Assembly (NCBI GenBank): GCA_014218235.1 | Contig: CM024758.1 | Location: 75,836,206 to 75,900,205, forward strand | Direction of reading: 5' to 3' | Origin: Colocasia esculenta | Taxonomy: Eukaryota > Streptophyta > Magnoliopsida > Alismatales > Araceae | DNA: 64,000 nucleotides | In this document: in pieces, positions 35,926 to 45,572 of the stretch | Layout of the letters: each line of letters begins with the position of its first letter | Numbering within the stretch: the first letter of the stretch is position 1 | Notes under the pieces: generated by a model | The model's database searches: none | Told to the model about the DNA's origin: nothing | What the model saw: the letters and a program-made list of their open reading frames with translations, nothing else | Position numbers and translations under genes: made by a program

Positions 35926-36113
35926 CTGTCGACAGCACTGGGTGCTCCTGTCGACAGGTGTTGACAGGCAGAGGACTGGGTGTTCGGGAGACAATTTCCT
36001 GTCAAAGGCTGTCGACAGGCGACACTGGTGCTGTCGACAGGCAGTCCTGTCTTAAGGTATGGCTTTCTGGCCTGTATGCATCTGTCGACAGGGGCCTTTC
36101 TGGCTGTCGACAG
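35926..36113. repeat. CTGTCGACAG array, element C 5' LTR
   Basis: Three pairs: 35926/35948, 36009/36031 and 36082/36104, each 22 bp apart. Pair starts are 83 and 73 bp apart. Confidence 0.92.
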
Positions 36114-36414
36114 GTACCTATTTTTCTTGCTTTTCTTGATCTTTTGAACCTTGTTTTGATGCATGTCTTGCATAGTATCTCACCTACAAAAAAGAACTTA
36201 GTTAGGGAGATAATGACATATAAATGATCAATTAAACATGTTTGTTTCATTTGCATTCCAAGAGTCATTATCATCAAGTTTCATTACTTAACACTCACCA
36301 AATTTGTCCATGAAATGTTCATGCTCATCATCAAAATAAAGATGTGATTTGTTGACTTAGCATTCTCATTAGTCATTCAACATATGAGAACTCAACAACT
36401 ATAGCCTCTCCCCT

Positions 36415-36903
36415 TGGCTCAGAATCTAAACAAACCATTACTTGCCCAAATGTGAAACCATAATTGGAGGACACAATCTCCCTGCTGACCTCATTTGTTT
36501 AGACATGAAGGGTTATGATGCCATACTAGGTGTCCATTGGCTAATTGAATATAATGCCGATGTAAATTGGTCGCCATAGAAGGGTCACCTTTAAAAGACC
36601 AAACCATCGAACTCTATCACTTCTCGGCACCCGTTGTCATAAACACCCTGCCTTGATATCCTCTTTAAAGGCTTCCAAGCTGATCAACCAGGGTTGTGAT
36701 GCTTTCCTAGTTTCGATCATGGCGACTGAGAAGAAGAAACCACAATAGAAGACATTCTCATAGCCAGAGACTACCTGATGTATTCCCAGAGGAATTACCT
36801 GGTATAGCGCCTAAGCGGGAGGTAAACTTCACCCTCGAGTTACTCCCTAGGGCAGCCCCTGTTTAAGAGGTCCATATCGCATGTCTCCTGTTAATTGTAG
36901 GAG
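36415..36903 (+). pseudogene. Protease end and RT start of element F (broken)
   Basis: CPNVKP, then DLICLDMKGYDAILGVHWLIEYNADVNW, is the C-terminal part of a gypsy retropepsin region (36450-36575). Later, VFPEELPG and KREVNFTLELLPRAAP (36780-36865) mark the RT start. Stops and shifts interrupt both. The text continues into the MITE-like insert at 36904. Confidence 0.75.
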
Positions 36904-37356
36904 CTCTGTTTGGCAATGCGTTGGGGTTAGAGATAACTCCAACCCATGACTAAAGTTATATAGGTTAAGTCACTTTTTAGTTTATTTTCTTGTGTGTTAA
37001 CCCAGTTTAACTACAGTGAGTTTACCCACTTTCTCTTGATTTATTTGGCAAGATAAAATGAGTTAACCCACTTTCATATCAAAAGTGACTTAAAAAGAGG
37101 AAGTAGCAATTAATGTTGTGTTGAGAAAAGAGAAAGTAGCAATTAATGTTGTGTACCGCTAGGACAAAAAAGTAGTTAACTCAATAGGTTAACTTCAATC
37201 CACCTCTAGAGGTAGGTTGGAAATTGTGAGTTAACTCACATCTGACCCACTTTTATCTAATCCACTATAGTTAACTTTTTTTGTTACCAAACTACATTTT
37301 GTGTTAACTCTGAATTAATTTTGAGTTAACTTTAAGTTAACTCGTACCAAACTGAG
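36904..37356. mobile_element. MITE-like insertion in RT of element F
   Basis: A 453-bp A/T-rich block with no coding potential splits the RT frame. It starts CTCTGTTTGG and ends CCAAACTGAG, imperfect 10-bp terminal inverted repeats (one mismatch). GTTAACTC-type motifs recur inside, especially near the right end. RT text is readable on both sides: VNC...before, LKRQIQELLDQGF after. The superfamily is unclear because no clean target duplication can be read. Confidence 0.65.
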
Positions 37357-38127
37357 GCTAAAGAGGCAGATTCAAGAACTATTAGATCAAGGTTTTATCA
37401 GGCCAGCACATCCCCATAGGGAGCGCCAGTACTATTTGTCAAGAAGAACGACGGGACAATGAGTTGTGCATTGATTACCGTCTGTTAAACCAGTTGACAA
37501 TAAAGAATAAGTATCCACTGCCTCGCACCGATGAGCTATTTGGTCAGATCTCCGGTGCACAATATTTCTCCAAGATAGATCTAAGATCAGGATACTATCA
37601 ACTGAGAATCAAGGAAGAGGATATTCACAAGTCTGCATTTTGGAGTAGATATGGTCACTATGAGTTCATGGTCATGCCATTTGGTTTAACAAATGCTCCA
37701 GCACCTTTAATGCAACTTATGAACAATATTTATAGGCCATACTTAGACCAGTTTGTTGTGGTGTTCATTGATGACATCCTCATTTACTCCAAGTATAACG
37801 AAGAACACTTGAAAGTTGCTCTGCAAGTGCTTAGAGATAGTCAACTCTATGCAAAACTTAGTAAGTGTGAATTCTAGATGGAGGATGTGTCTTTCCTTGG
37901 CCACATCATATCCAAGGAGGGAATCTCTGTAGATCCATCTAAGGTAGAAGCGGTAAAGTACTGGGCAAGGCTGAAAATTGTGTCGGAGATTAGGAGCTTT
38001 CTGGTATAGTTGGTTATTATCACCGTTTCATCAAAGATTTTTAAAAGATAGTTGTACCATTGACCAGGCTTACCAAGAAGGAGAATCCATTTGTATGGAC
38101 TGTCGAATGTGAAGAAAGCTCAAGGCA
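37357..38127 (+). pseudogene. Reverse transcriptase of element F (broken)
   Basis: QELLDQGFIRPAHPH follows the MITE, then a frameshift. The frame at 37464-37877 is well kept: CIDYRLLNQLTIKNKYPLPR, FSKIDLRSGYYQL, MPFGLTNAP and VVVFIDDILIYSK with the catalytic FIDD. A stop at 37876 and later breaks disrupt the thumb region up to RNase H. Confidence 0.88.
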
Positions 38128-38523
38128 TTGAAAGAGCACCTCACCACAGCACTTGTACTAACATTGCCAGTGACTAGGGGTAGTTTTAAAGTGTACACAG
38201 ATGCATCCGGTATCGGCCTAGGCTGTGTACTGATGAAAAATGGGAAAGTCATATACTACGCGTCCAGACAATTAATGAAGCACGAGGACAATTATCCTGT
38301 ACATGATCTAGAGCTACCTGCTGTAGTCTTCGCCTTGAAGATATGGCGTCATTATCTTTATGGTGAGAAGTTCATTGTGTTTTCTGACCATAAAAGCTTG
38401 AAGTATCTATTTTCTCAGAAGGAATTGAATATGAGACAGCGGAGGTGGTTGGAGTATCTCAAGGATTTCGATTCACTATCCAATATCATTCAGGTAAAGC
38501 AAATGCTGTGGCAGATGCTCTAA
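38128..38523 (+). pseudogene. RNase H of element F
   Basis: Degrades RNA in RNA:DNA hybrids during reverse transcription. 131 codons: FKVYTDASGIGLGCVLM (first Asp), YPVHDLELPAVVFALKIWRHYLYG (Glu) and FIVFSDHKSLKYLF (Asp). Typical gypsy RNase H, mostly intact, but the frame is shifted relative to RT and to the integrase. Confidence 0.85.
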
Positions 38524-39701
38524 GTAGAAAGCCAATGATTACATTGTGAAGTCTAATGGTGTGCGAATGGAGATTATTAGAAGACTTTGCCAATTAATTA
38601 TTGATGCTGATGTCAAGAAGAAGGGATGCCTTATTGCTAGTGTGAGAGCACAACCTACACTATGGAGGATATTATAGCACTCCAAGACATGACCCTGTGT
38701 TCGTGGTGATTAAGGCTAATATAGACCAGAGGCCGAATTTCTCTTTAACTGAAGAAGGAAGATTATGTTCAGGATCGAGTCTGTTTGCCCGACCATGCGA
38801 AGACAAAAAAGATGATTATGGATGAGGCTCACAAGACCAGGTATGCCATTTGTCCTGGAACTACCAAATGTATCAGGATCTAAAAAGAAGCTTTTGGTGG
38901 CCAATATGAAGAGGAAGTGGCGTAATATGTCACCCGATGCTTAACATGTCAAAAGATCAAGACAGAACACTTGCGACCTACAGGTAAACTTAAACACCTA
39001 GAAATCCCGACATGGAAATGGGAAGATATAGGGATGGACTTTATTTCGGACTACCTAAATCTAGAGGTGGATTCGATGGCATATGGGTAATAGTCGACTA
39101 CTTAACTAAGTCTGCTCACTTTCTGCCAGCAAAGAACAAGTGGGTAGTGGATGTCTTCGTTGCATTGTATGTGAAGGAAATAGTCAGACTACATGGAGTA
39201 CCGGTGTCTATCGTGTCTGATAGAGACCCTAGGTTACATCCCATTTTGGAAAGAACTGCACTATTCCTTTGGATCTAAACTAAACTTTAGCACGGCTTTC
39301 CATCCGCAAACTGATGGTCAGACAGAGAGAACAAACCAAGTGATTGAAGATATGCTTAGAGCCTGTGTTCTAGACTTTGGAGGTAGTTGGCATGAACACT
39401 TACCTCTTGTGGAGTTCGCCTACAATAATAGCTGCCAAGCCAGCATACAAATGGCACCATTTGAAGCACTCTATGGTAGGAGTTATCGATCTCCAACATG
39501 TTGGTATGAAGTTGGCGAAAAGCAAATGCTAGGACCATAGAAGATAAGGGAAACCATAGAAAAGGTGAAGCTTATCAGGGAAAGAATGGCAGTGGCACAA
39601 CAAAGACAAAAGGCATATGTAGACAATAGAAGGAGAGACCTGGAGTTTCAAGTTGGTGATCATGTATTCTTAAAGGTGTCTCTAGGCTGTGGGATCAGGC
39701 G
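38524..39701 (+). pseudogene. Integrase of element F, first part (broken)
   Basis: The zinc-binding region is readable near 38900-38960 (TRCLTCQKIKTEH). Core pieces: GFDGIWVIVDYLTKSAHFLPAKN and VSIVSDRDPRL (39012-39278), then FHPQTDGQTERTNQVIEDMLRACVLDF and VEFAYNNSCQASIQMAPFEALYG (39193-39540). The C-terminal barrel starts at 39565 (AVAQQRQKAYVDNRRRDLEFQVGDHVFLKVS) and is cut at 39701, where D's LTR starts. The remainder is at 57646-57837. Confidence 0.87.
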
Positions 39702-39948
39702 TGTAACGACCCGAGATCCCGACCCTCGGCCCACGCCGAGGACCCTTTTTCGCGGTCGCCGCCACGGATCCGAAGACCCGGAAGGGCTATAACTATGTCT
39801 AACAGGATATGTAACAGAAGTAACGTCAACTGCTAACTAAAGCGTACAGGTGGAAACATAAAAGAGAGTGAGACCGCTGCGTACCGCTCTAAGTACAGTC
39901 CCAACGCACGCTTGCTAGGTAAGTAAGGGCAGGGGAAGAACAGATCCC
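39702..39948 (-). repeat. 3' LTR of element D, distal 247 bp
   Basis: TGTAACGACC... matches 55459 onward. Cut at 39949 by E; continues at 48425. Confidence 0.9.
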
Positions 39949-40206
39949 TGTTGTTTTCCATGGTTTTTCATATATCATGTTTTTGATGATCACATTAACA
40001 TCCTTGAACATTGATTTAATGCAAAATTGATGTGTTAACTAACATGAAAAACACCATGAAAGTGATTGAGTTAAACATTGCTAAATCATACAATGTACAT
40101 CACTAACAATGTATTTGCATGTAGGTGTACAAGCATGAAAGATGGAACTTTGAAGAGGCATTGAAGAGATGATCAAAAAGCACAAAAATCTGTCAAAGAG
40201 GTGTAT

Positions 40207-40485
40207 CTGTCGACAGATGAACTCTACCTGTCGACAGATTCATACAGTTATTCCAAGACAGAACTCAGGTTTGCATCTCTGAGTGTATCTGTCGACAGAT
40301 GCAATGTACCTGTCGACAGATACACACAGACAACCCAGGACAGAGCTCAGGTTTTCAATTCCTGAGTGCATCTGTCGACAGATGCAAACTGCCTGTCGAC
40401 AGATACACTCAGAAACTCATTTTCCTGAAACCCAGTTCTCAGCCTGAGTCTGCCTGTCGACAGATGCAAGTGCACCTGTCGACAG
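40207..40485. repeat. CTGTCGACAG array, element E 5' LTR (four ~82-bp repeats)
   Basis: Pairs start at 40207/40228, 40289/40310, 40372/40393 and 40454/40476: within-pair spacing 21, 21, 21, 22; pair-to-pair 82, 83, 82. The sequence between pairs is also repeated (GACAGA.CTCAGGTTT-like), so the array is a tandem repeat of about 82 bp. Confidence 0.95.
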
Positions 40486-40571
40486 CCGACGGAAACTTCA
40501 GATTTTGGGTTTCCAAATCCGGCCCCACTTGGGTGTTTCCTTCCTCCACGACCCCCACCTTTACCTAACAC

Positions 40572-40579
40572 TATATAAG
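40572..40579 (+). promoter_or_regulatory. TATA box of element E 5' LTR
   Basis: TATATAAG, 87 bp downstream of the last palindrome. The same distance occurs in all C, E and G LTRs. Confidence 0.8.
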
Positions 40580-41319
40580 CATCCTTTTGGAGCCAAATTC
40601 GCAGAGAGCAGCCTCCCATCCAAGAGCCTCCAAGGGACCAAGAGGAAAAGCCCCAAATTGCTGCTCTGCTTCAACTTTCCGCCCAGATCGACGTGGAATC
40701 ACCATCTATGCGGAGCTGAAGCCGGATCGTCATCAATTCAACCTTCTACATCGATCAATCTACATCCAATCGAAGTTTGAAGAGCGTTTGGACATCCACG
40801 AGAAGAATTCCAACCGGATTTGTTCCCTAATTCCCAATTCTTCTCCATTTCATAATTTCCATTCCATCGTGTGTGTGTGTGGTTGTGTTTCGAGCATCCC
40901 TTGTGCTTGATTCACGTATTTGTGGTTGTTCTGATCGTGGTTCATCAGACAACGTGTGTGTGGTTGAGTTGTAGTGTTGAACTTGCTCATAAGCAGTCGT
41001 TTCTTTTCGTTTGTGTGTGTGGACGGTGGATGTAGGATACACGAGTTGTGTACTCCGAACCCCTTAAATCATCGTGTTCTGTGGTTTGTTCGCGTTTTGC
41101 GATAGATGATTGGTAGGCACGGTGTTCATACGCACGTTTGATTTTCTGCTCTCACTTAAATCAACTCAAGCGGTCTCACACTTAATTGAATTTGAATCAA
41201 ATTTCATTAAGATCGCTGTAGCAGCAAGAAAGAAGCCATCAATAGTTTAAAATTGCCGTAATCTATTCAACCCCCCCTTCTAGATTACCGTATTGTGTAC
41301 TTCCGCATAACTCTTCAAT

Positions 41320-41331
41320 TGGTATCAGAGC
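41320..41331 (+). promoter_or_regulatory. Primer binding site, initiator-Met tRNA (element E)
   Basis: TGGTATCAGAGC, two bases after the LTR's terminal CA. Confidence 0.9.
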
Positions 41332-41392
41332 GGGTTTCTCCGATTTACAGCTTTTCGTAATTTGATCTAGCGATCAGGAGATTTTCGATCTT

Positions 41393-43270
41393 ATGGATTC
41401 TAGCAAAGGGTATATGGCTGAGGGACATTCAGTAACCAGGCCACCCTATTTTGATGGCACTGACTATTCCTATTGGAAAAATCGTATGCAGGTATTTTTG
41501 AGAGCTCAAACTACGAGCTGTGGAAGATAGTCAGCAAAGGACCATATGTATTGCCCGAGGACGAAGACACCTGGACGAAAGACCAAATAGCCAAGGGAAC
41601 TCTCAACTGGAGTGCACTAAACATGATGCAATGTGCGGTGCATCCAAAGGAGTTCTCAAGAGTCTCCACATGCTCAACAGCAAAAGAGATGTGGGACAAG
41701 CTTGAACTTATCTACGAAGGTACGTCCGAGGTAAGGAAACTAAAGTTAGTATGTTAGTGTCTGAATATGAAATGTTCAAGATGAAAACTGATGAAACCAT
41801 ATCAGACATGTTTGCAAGATTCATGCTAATAGTTAACGGGCTAAAAGGTCTTAAGAAGGAATACTCTGAAAGTGACTTAGTGAGAAAGATCCTTCGATCT
41901 CTTACTTCATCTTGGAATACTAAGGCCACTGTCATTGAGGATTCCAAAGACCTTTCCAAAATGAAATTGGATGAATTAATTGGCTCTCTAATGACATATG
42001 AAATCAACATCAAAAGAAAAGAATTAGAAGAAAATCCTAGAAAGTCAATTGCTCTAAAAGCATCCAATAAAACATCAACAAGCTCCAAGAAATCTATTCA
42101 ACAAAATAGTGATGAGCAAGAAACATCTAGTGAGAGTGATGATGGTGAAATGGCAATGCTCACTAGACAATTCAAGAAATTTTTGAAGTTCAAGAGGAGA
42201 GACACAGGTAATTCCAAACCCTTTCCTAAGAAAAATTTTTCACAGAAATATGAGTCAAACAAAAAATCTGACATTGTTTGTTATGATGTAAGAAACAGGG
42301 GCATATGAGAGGAGAATGCCCGGAACTCAAGAAGAAGCTGAAGAAAGACAAATTCACCTCCAAAAAGGCCAAAGCAATGTTGGCCACCTGGATGATGAAG
42401 ATGAGATGAAGATGCACAAGAAACATCCGACGATGAAGAAGTGAAATGCTTGATGGCCAGGAGTGATGACTCCAGCGAGGTAAATTTCTCATTTAATGAT
42501 TTCACTACAAGTGAATGGGAGGAAGCATACACTACTTGTTTTGAAAATTTTCGTGAATATAAATCTGAGAATAGAGCATTAAAAAGAAATGCAACTCCCT
42601 TGTGCATGATAGGAACAATGATGAACGAATTGCATTCCTGACAAACGAATTAGAAATGATGAAAGTTGATGAAAAGACTCATAATGAAGAAATGGATTGC
42701 TTGAAATGAAATTGCAAGAAACACAAAAAGAAAAGACTGTTTAAGCCATTCTATTGAATTCCTTCAAGAAGAACAATCGGAACAAGAAAAAGTTGGAACA
42801 AACTGAAAAGGAGTTGAAAGAAAAATCTGAGGACTTAATGAAATTTGTAAAAGGGAAGCAAAATCTAGATGCGGTTTTGGGCACCAAAATACATGTAACC
42901 AAGCATGGGTTAGGATATCAACCTGTAAAACAAAAGAAAAGAGGAGAATCATTGATCACCTCCTTTGTTGATCCTAGCCCAACCACAAGCAAGCATGCTC
43001 CCACAAAGCATAATTCAAGAAAGTCTCAGACCAAGCCAATGCCACTCAAACAAAATGCTCCCAACAAACAAAAAAAAGCCACCTGTCGACAGATACAATG
43101 GTGCCTGTCGACAGACAAGAACAGTTTCAATGAATAAACAGTCTATCAAGCAACAGAAAATTGAAAAGAAAATTCCTTCATGCAATGTGTGTAAAAAGAT
43201 TGGTCATGATGAAAAACAATGTTGGAACAATCCAAAAACAAAAATTCAAACAAGTTTGGATTCCTAAGCA
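41393..43270 (+). pseudogene. gag of element E (broken)
   Basis: ATG at 41393 opens MDSSKGYMAEGHSVTRPPYFD, matching C's gag start. A one-base shift near 41510 breaks it. The capsid region continues at 41473-41757 and 41751-42308 (DETISDMFARFMLIVNGLKG, ESDLVRKILRSL, KMKLDELIGSLMTYEI). A first zinc knuckle (IVCYD...) is shifted at 42290. A Lys/Glu-rich coiled-coil-like part (42750-42900) follows, then a second knuckle CNVCKKIGHDEKQC at 43173-43215. A CTGTCGACAG pair (43083/43105) lies inside the open frame 42965-43267, just before this knuckle; C's gag lacks it. Four or more frame breaks, several at A-runs. Confidence 0.88.
43083..43114. repeat. CTGTCGACAG pair inside gag of element E
   Basis: Palindromes start at 43083 and 43105 (22 bp). 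No counterpart at this place in C's gag. Confidence 0.9.
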
Positions 43271-43658
43271 TTTACTTTGTTGCATGAATGAAATTTTGGG
43301 ACCCAAGTAATTTGGGTACCAAACCTCTTGTCTGATCCACATATGCAGGAATGCCTAGCAGCCCAACATCAAACAAATGGTACTTGGATAGCGGCTGTTC
43401 GAGGCACATGACGGGCGACAAAGGTAAATTCTGTTTCCTATGGAGAAAGACGGAGGACAAGTCATTTTTGAGGTAACAACAAAGGCCAAATCATTGGCAC
43501 AGGTAATGTTGGTAAGTGTTCCTCCATTCAATTGAAAATGTTTTGGTTACTGTTTTTTTGATGGCCTTAAATACAATTGGCTGATATTTTCACCAAACCC
43601 TTGTCTGAAGATAGATTCACATCCTTAAGAAGAATTGGGTTTGTGTAAAATGCAATGA
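43271..43658 (+). pseudogene. pol remnant of element E: protease start joined to RNase H end
   Basis: After gag, traces of the protease active site are readable in broken frames near 43380-43420 (TWI..GCSRHMTGDK). Near 43570 the text passes from the DGLKYN motif, which follows the protease, directly to QLADIFTKPLSEDRF and the stop at 43656-43658, the last residues of RNase H. Integrase and RT are gone; C has about 2.9 kb between the same landmarks. E therefore cannot make its own RT or integrase. Confidence 0.85.
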
Positions 43659-44129
43659 AACTAACTCTCCATATTGGAGTACATGCTCTTTATGTGTGAA
43701 TGACTATGTGGTATATCAATGGTGAACTGTGGAAGAACAAGTTCGGCTTGTTTGGAAACTGTCATCATGCGTGAGGAAATATTCTCCGCCAAGTATCCAT
43801 AGTCCCATTACATATAAAGGTCCTGTACTTCACATAGGATTTTTAGTTTCCTTACATTTTATCATGTTAACTCCATGAAACAATGTTTTTTCTGTGATCA
43901 TGTGCTTGTGTGTTACTTTCTTTAAATGATCATGTTTGTTTTGTATCAAATGCTTGTGTGAATCCTTGCTTAGATGTTGTGTCAACACATGCACACACTA
44001 TGGGGGAGTAAGTTAAGGATTGTTGAGTATTTTCTTGAGGAAACTCTTCCTACATGTACTTGTTGAATTCTCACTTCCTTGAACTCAATGTGCAATCAAT
44101 CTGAATACCAGAAAATTCCTTGTTTATAT

Positions 44130-44243
44130 CTGTCGACAGACACATTCCATCTGTCGACAGATACAATCAGTCTTGTTCTGGCAGAAACTTCAATTCTTCA
44201 GTCTGTGTGAATCTGTCGACAGACAGATTCCTTCTGTCGACAG
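44130..44243. repeat. Internal CTGTCGACAG pairs, element E
   Basis: Pairs 44130/44151 and 44213/44234 (21 bp each), 83 bp apart, the same period as in the LTR. Confidence 0.92.
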
Positions 44244-44705
44244 ATACACACATTCTTCCTTATTTTTCAATTCCTTCTTCATATTTTTCAAGAAAAGTGT
44301 TCCTTACTTGATTTAAAGGTAATCTTGGTTTATTTGTGTGCAATATAATCCTTCATATCCACTTCATGTCAAAGTCATGAACCAAGTCTAAATGTCTTTT
44401 TGATGCATAACCTGATTAAGGTCTTTTTAGATCATTTTGAACACAATGATCAAACCAAATGATTTTTAAACATCTTTTTTGAATAACTCCCTTGTCGTTA
44501 AACATGAATCTAAAATGATTTGAAAAATCAGAAAGCTCTTGAATCTAATGTTCTACATTACAACTTGCCTAAAGAAATCTCATGTACTTGACAAAAAGCA
44601 AAAAAAAATAATAATAAAAAAAAGGGAGAAAAGCTACCTATTTCTTCGGTTCAATCAAAGTTATATTTCTTTATGGGATGGAGGTAGAGCAATGATGAAA
44701 ATGAC

Positions 44706-44850
44706 TAAGTAACCGGGGACATGGGCATCACAAATGTCGGTCTTCGCGTCAAAAGGTTGTTTCATTATCTCTATACAATGGCTTGATGGACACTCACACA
44801 TGAGTAACTGGGGGTATTGGCATCACAAATGTCTACCTTCACATGAAAAA
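44706..44850 (+). repeat. Duplicated conserved noncoding block, element E
   Basis: AGTAAC-GGGG...GGCATCACAAATGTC...CTTC occurs twice with a 95-bp period (anchors 44708 and 44803). The same duplicated block is in C at 28541-28677. Confidence 0.65.
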
Positions 44851-45285
44851 GTGAAAGTGCTCCTCATTGCCACTCTTTTCCATCTCCGTTGTTTAAAGAT
44901 CTAAAAAACATACCAGAAATAGAGTGAAGCCTCCGAAAATTTTTTGTGTCAAGTCCAATGTGTTTCTTCGGTAAGACGTTCTTGTGGCCATTTAATTCAA
45001 TTGTCATCTGACTATCATCTCTATTTAAATGCATGTTTCTCTTCAACAGCATTAATCAAAAGAGTTATTTAATTTTCACTGGTTTTTGTGAAATGTGTCC
45101 TCATGATCTAATTAAAGACTTATCATTTTTAATTCAAAATCATTTTAGATTTGTGTCATGTCTTCATCTTAATGGATATGAATTTTTGTCTTGCACATAC
45201 ACCCACTTTGCCTTAAAACAACAAATGAACACTTGTCCCTTGAAAATTTTTGTCAAAAATCAAGTTTTCACCAAAAAGGAGTTAT

Positions 45286-45317
45286 CTGTCGACAGATAGA
45301 CTTGCATCTGTCGACAG
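45286..45317. repeat. CTGTCGACAG pair upstream of the extra ORF, element E
   Basis: Palindromes at 45286 and 45308 (22 bp), 256 bp before the ATG at 45573. Confidence 0.9.
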
Positions 45318-45572
45318 ACGACGGCCCAGATCCGTTTTTTCTGAAAACCCTCGCGCCGGTTCACCTCCTTTTTGTGGGGCCTTCCTTTTAAAACCCTCTA
45401 AACCCATTCTAAGGCCACCCACGACCCATTCTCACCCCTCCTCTCTTGTTCCCTCCTCCTCCTCTCCAAATCCCACATCTTTCCCCCTTCAGGGCTCCGT
45501 CTCCGACGATCCTGCTCCTCGTCTGGGATCCTTCCACTCTGCCTTCACACCATTCTCATCCTTCCTCCTGCG

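Larger units (their letters stand above)
27101..36397 (-). mobile_element. Element C: Sirevirus-like Ty1/copia retrotransposon
   Basis: Minus-strand element with gag, protease, integrase, RT and RNase H, a ~2-kb post-pol region without an extra ORF, and two LTRs (the left one entering the gap). Same family as E and G: gag is closely similar to E's, and all three share the CTGTCGACAG array upstream of TATA. ACTAT at 36398-36402 is the candidate target duplication. C is inserted in F's protease region. Confidence 0.9.
35107..36397 (-). repeat. 5' LTR of element C
   Basis: 1291 bp, plus-strand ends TGAAAGG and CTCAACA. It matches the left copy closely over 27101-27817. TATA at 35833-35838; palindrome array at 35926-36113. 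Confidence 0.9.
36398..39701 (+). mobile_element. Element F: Ty3/gypsy pol, first part (interrupted)
   Basis: Plus-strand gypsy pol: protease end, RT, RNase H and integrase, cut at 39702 by D's LTR inside the integrase C-terminal region and resuming at 57646. C borders it on the left, inside the protease region. Its own gag and LTRs are not visible unless J is its 5' LTR. Inferred to be the host of C, the MITE, D and G. Confidence 0.85.
39949..41317 (+). repeat. 5' LTR of element E
   Basis: 1369 bp, TGTTG to CTTCA. Only about a dozen differences from the 3' copy are visible, mostly one- or two-base indels. Contains the palindrome array (40207-40485) and TATA box (40572). Confidence 0.93.
43659..45572 (+). 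other. Noncoding region between pol remnant and extra ORF, element E
   Basis: No supported ORF. Holds palindrome pairs at 44130/44151, 44213/44234 and 45286/45308, and a twice-repeated block at 44706-44850 shared with C. A TATA-like TTTTAAAA at 45386-45393 lies 69 bp after the last palindrome and about 180 bp before the extra ORF's ATG, a layout like the LTR promoter. Confidence 0.6.

Noticed and set aside
40207..40485. CRISPR-like regularly spaced repeats
   Set aside because: Repeats are 10-bp palindromes within an LTR of a plant retrotransposon, paired at 21-22 bp with no unique 30-40-bp spacers and no cas genes.
40299..40568. 89-codon frame identical in both E LTRs (also 47412-47681)
   Set aside because: Composed largely of translated CTGTCGACAG repeats (CRQ, VDR, LST); identical because the LTRs are nearly identical.
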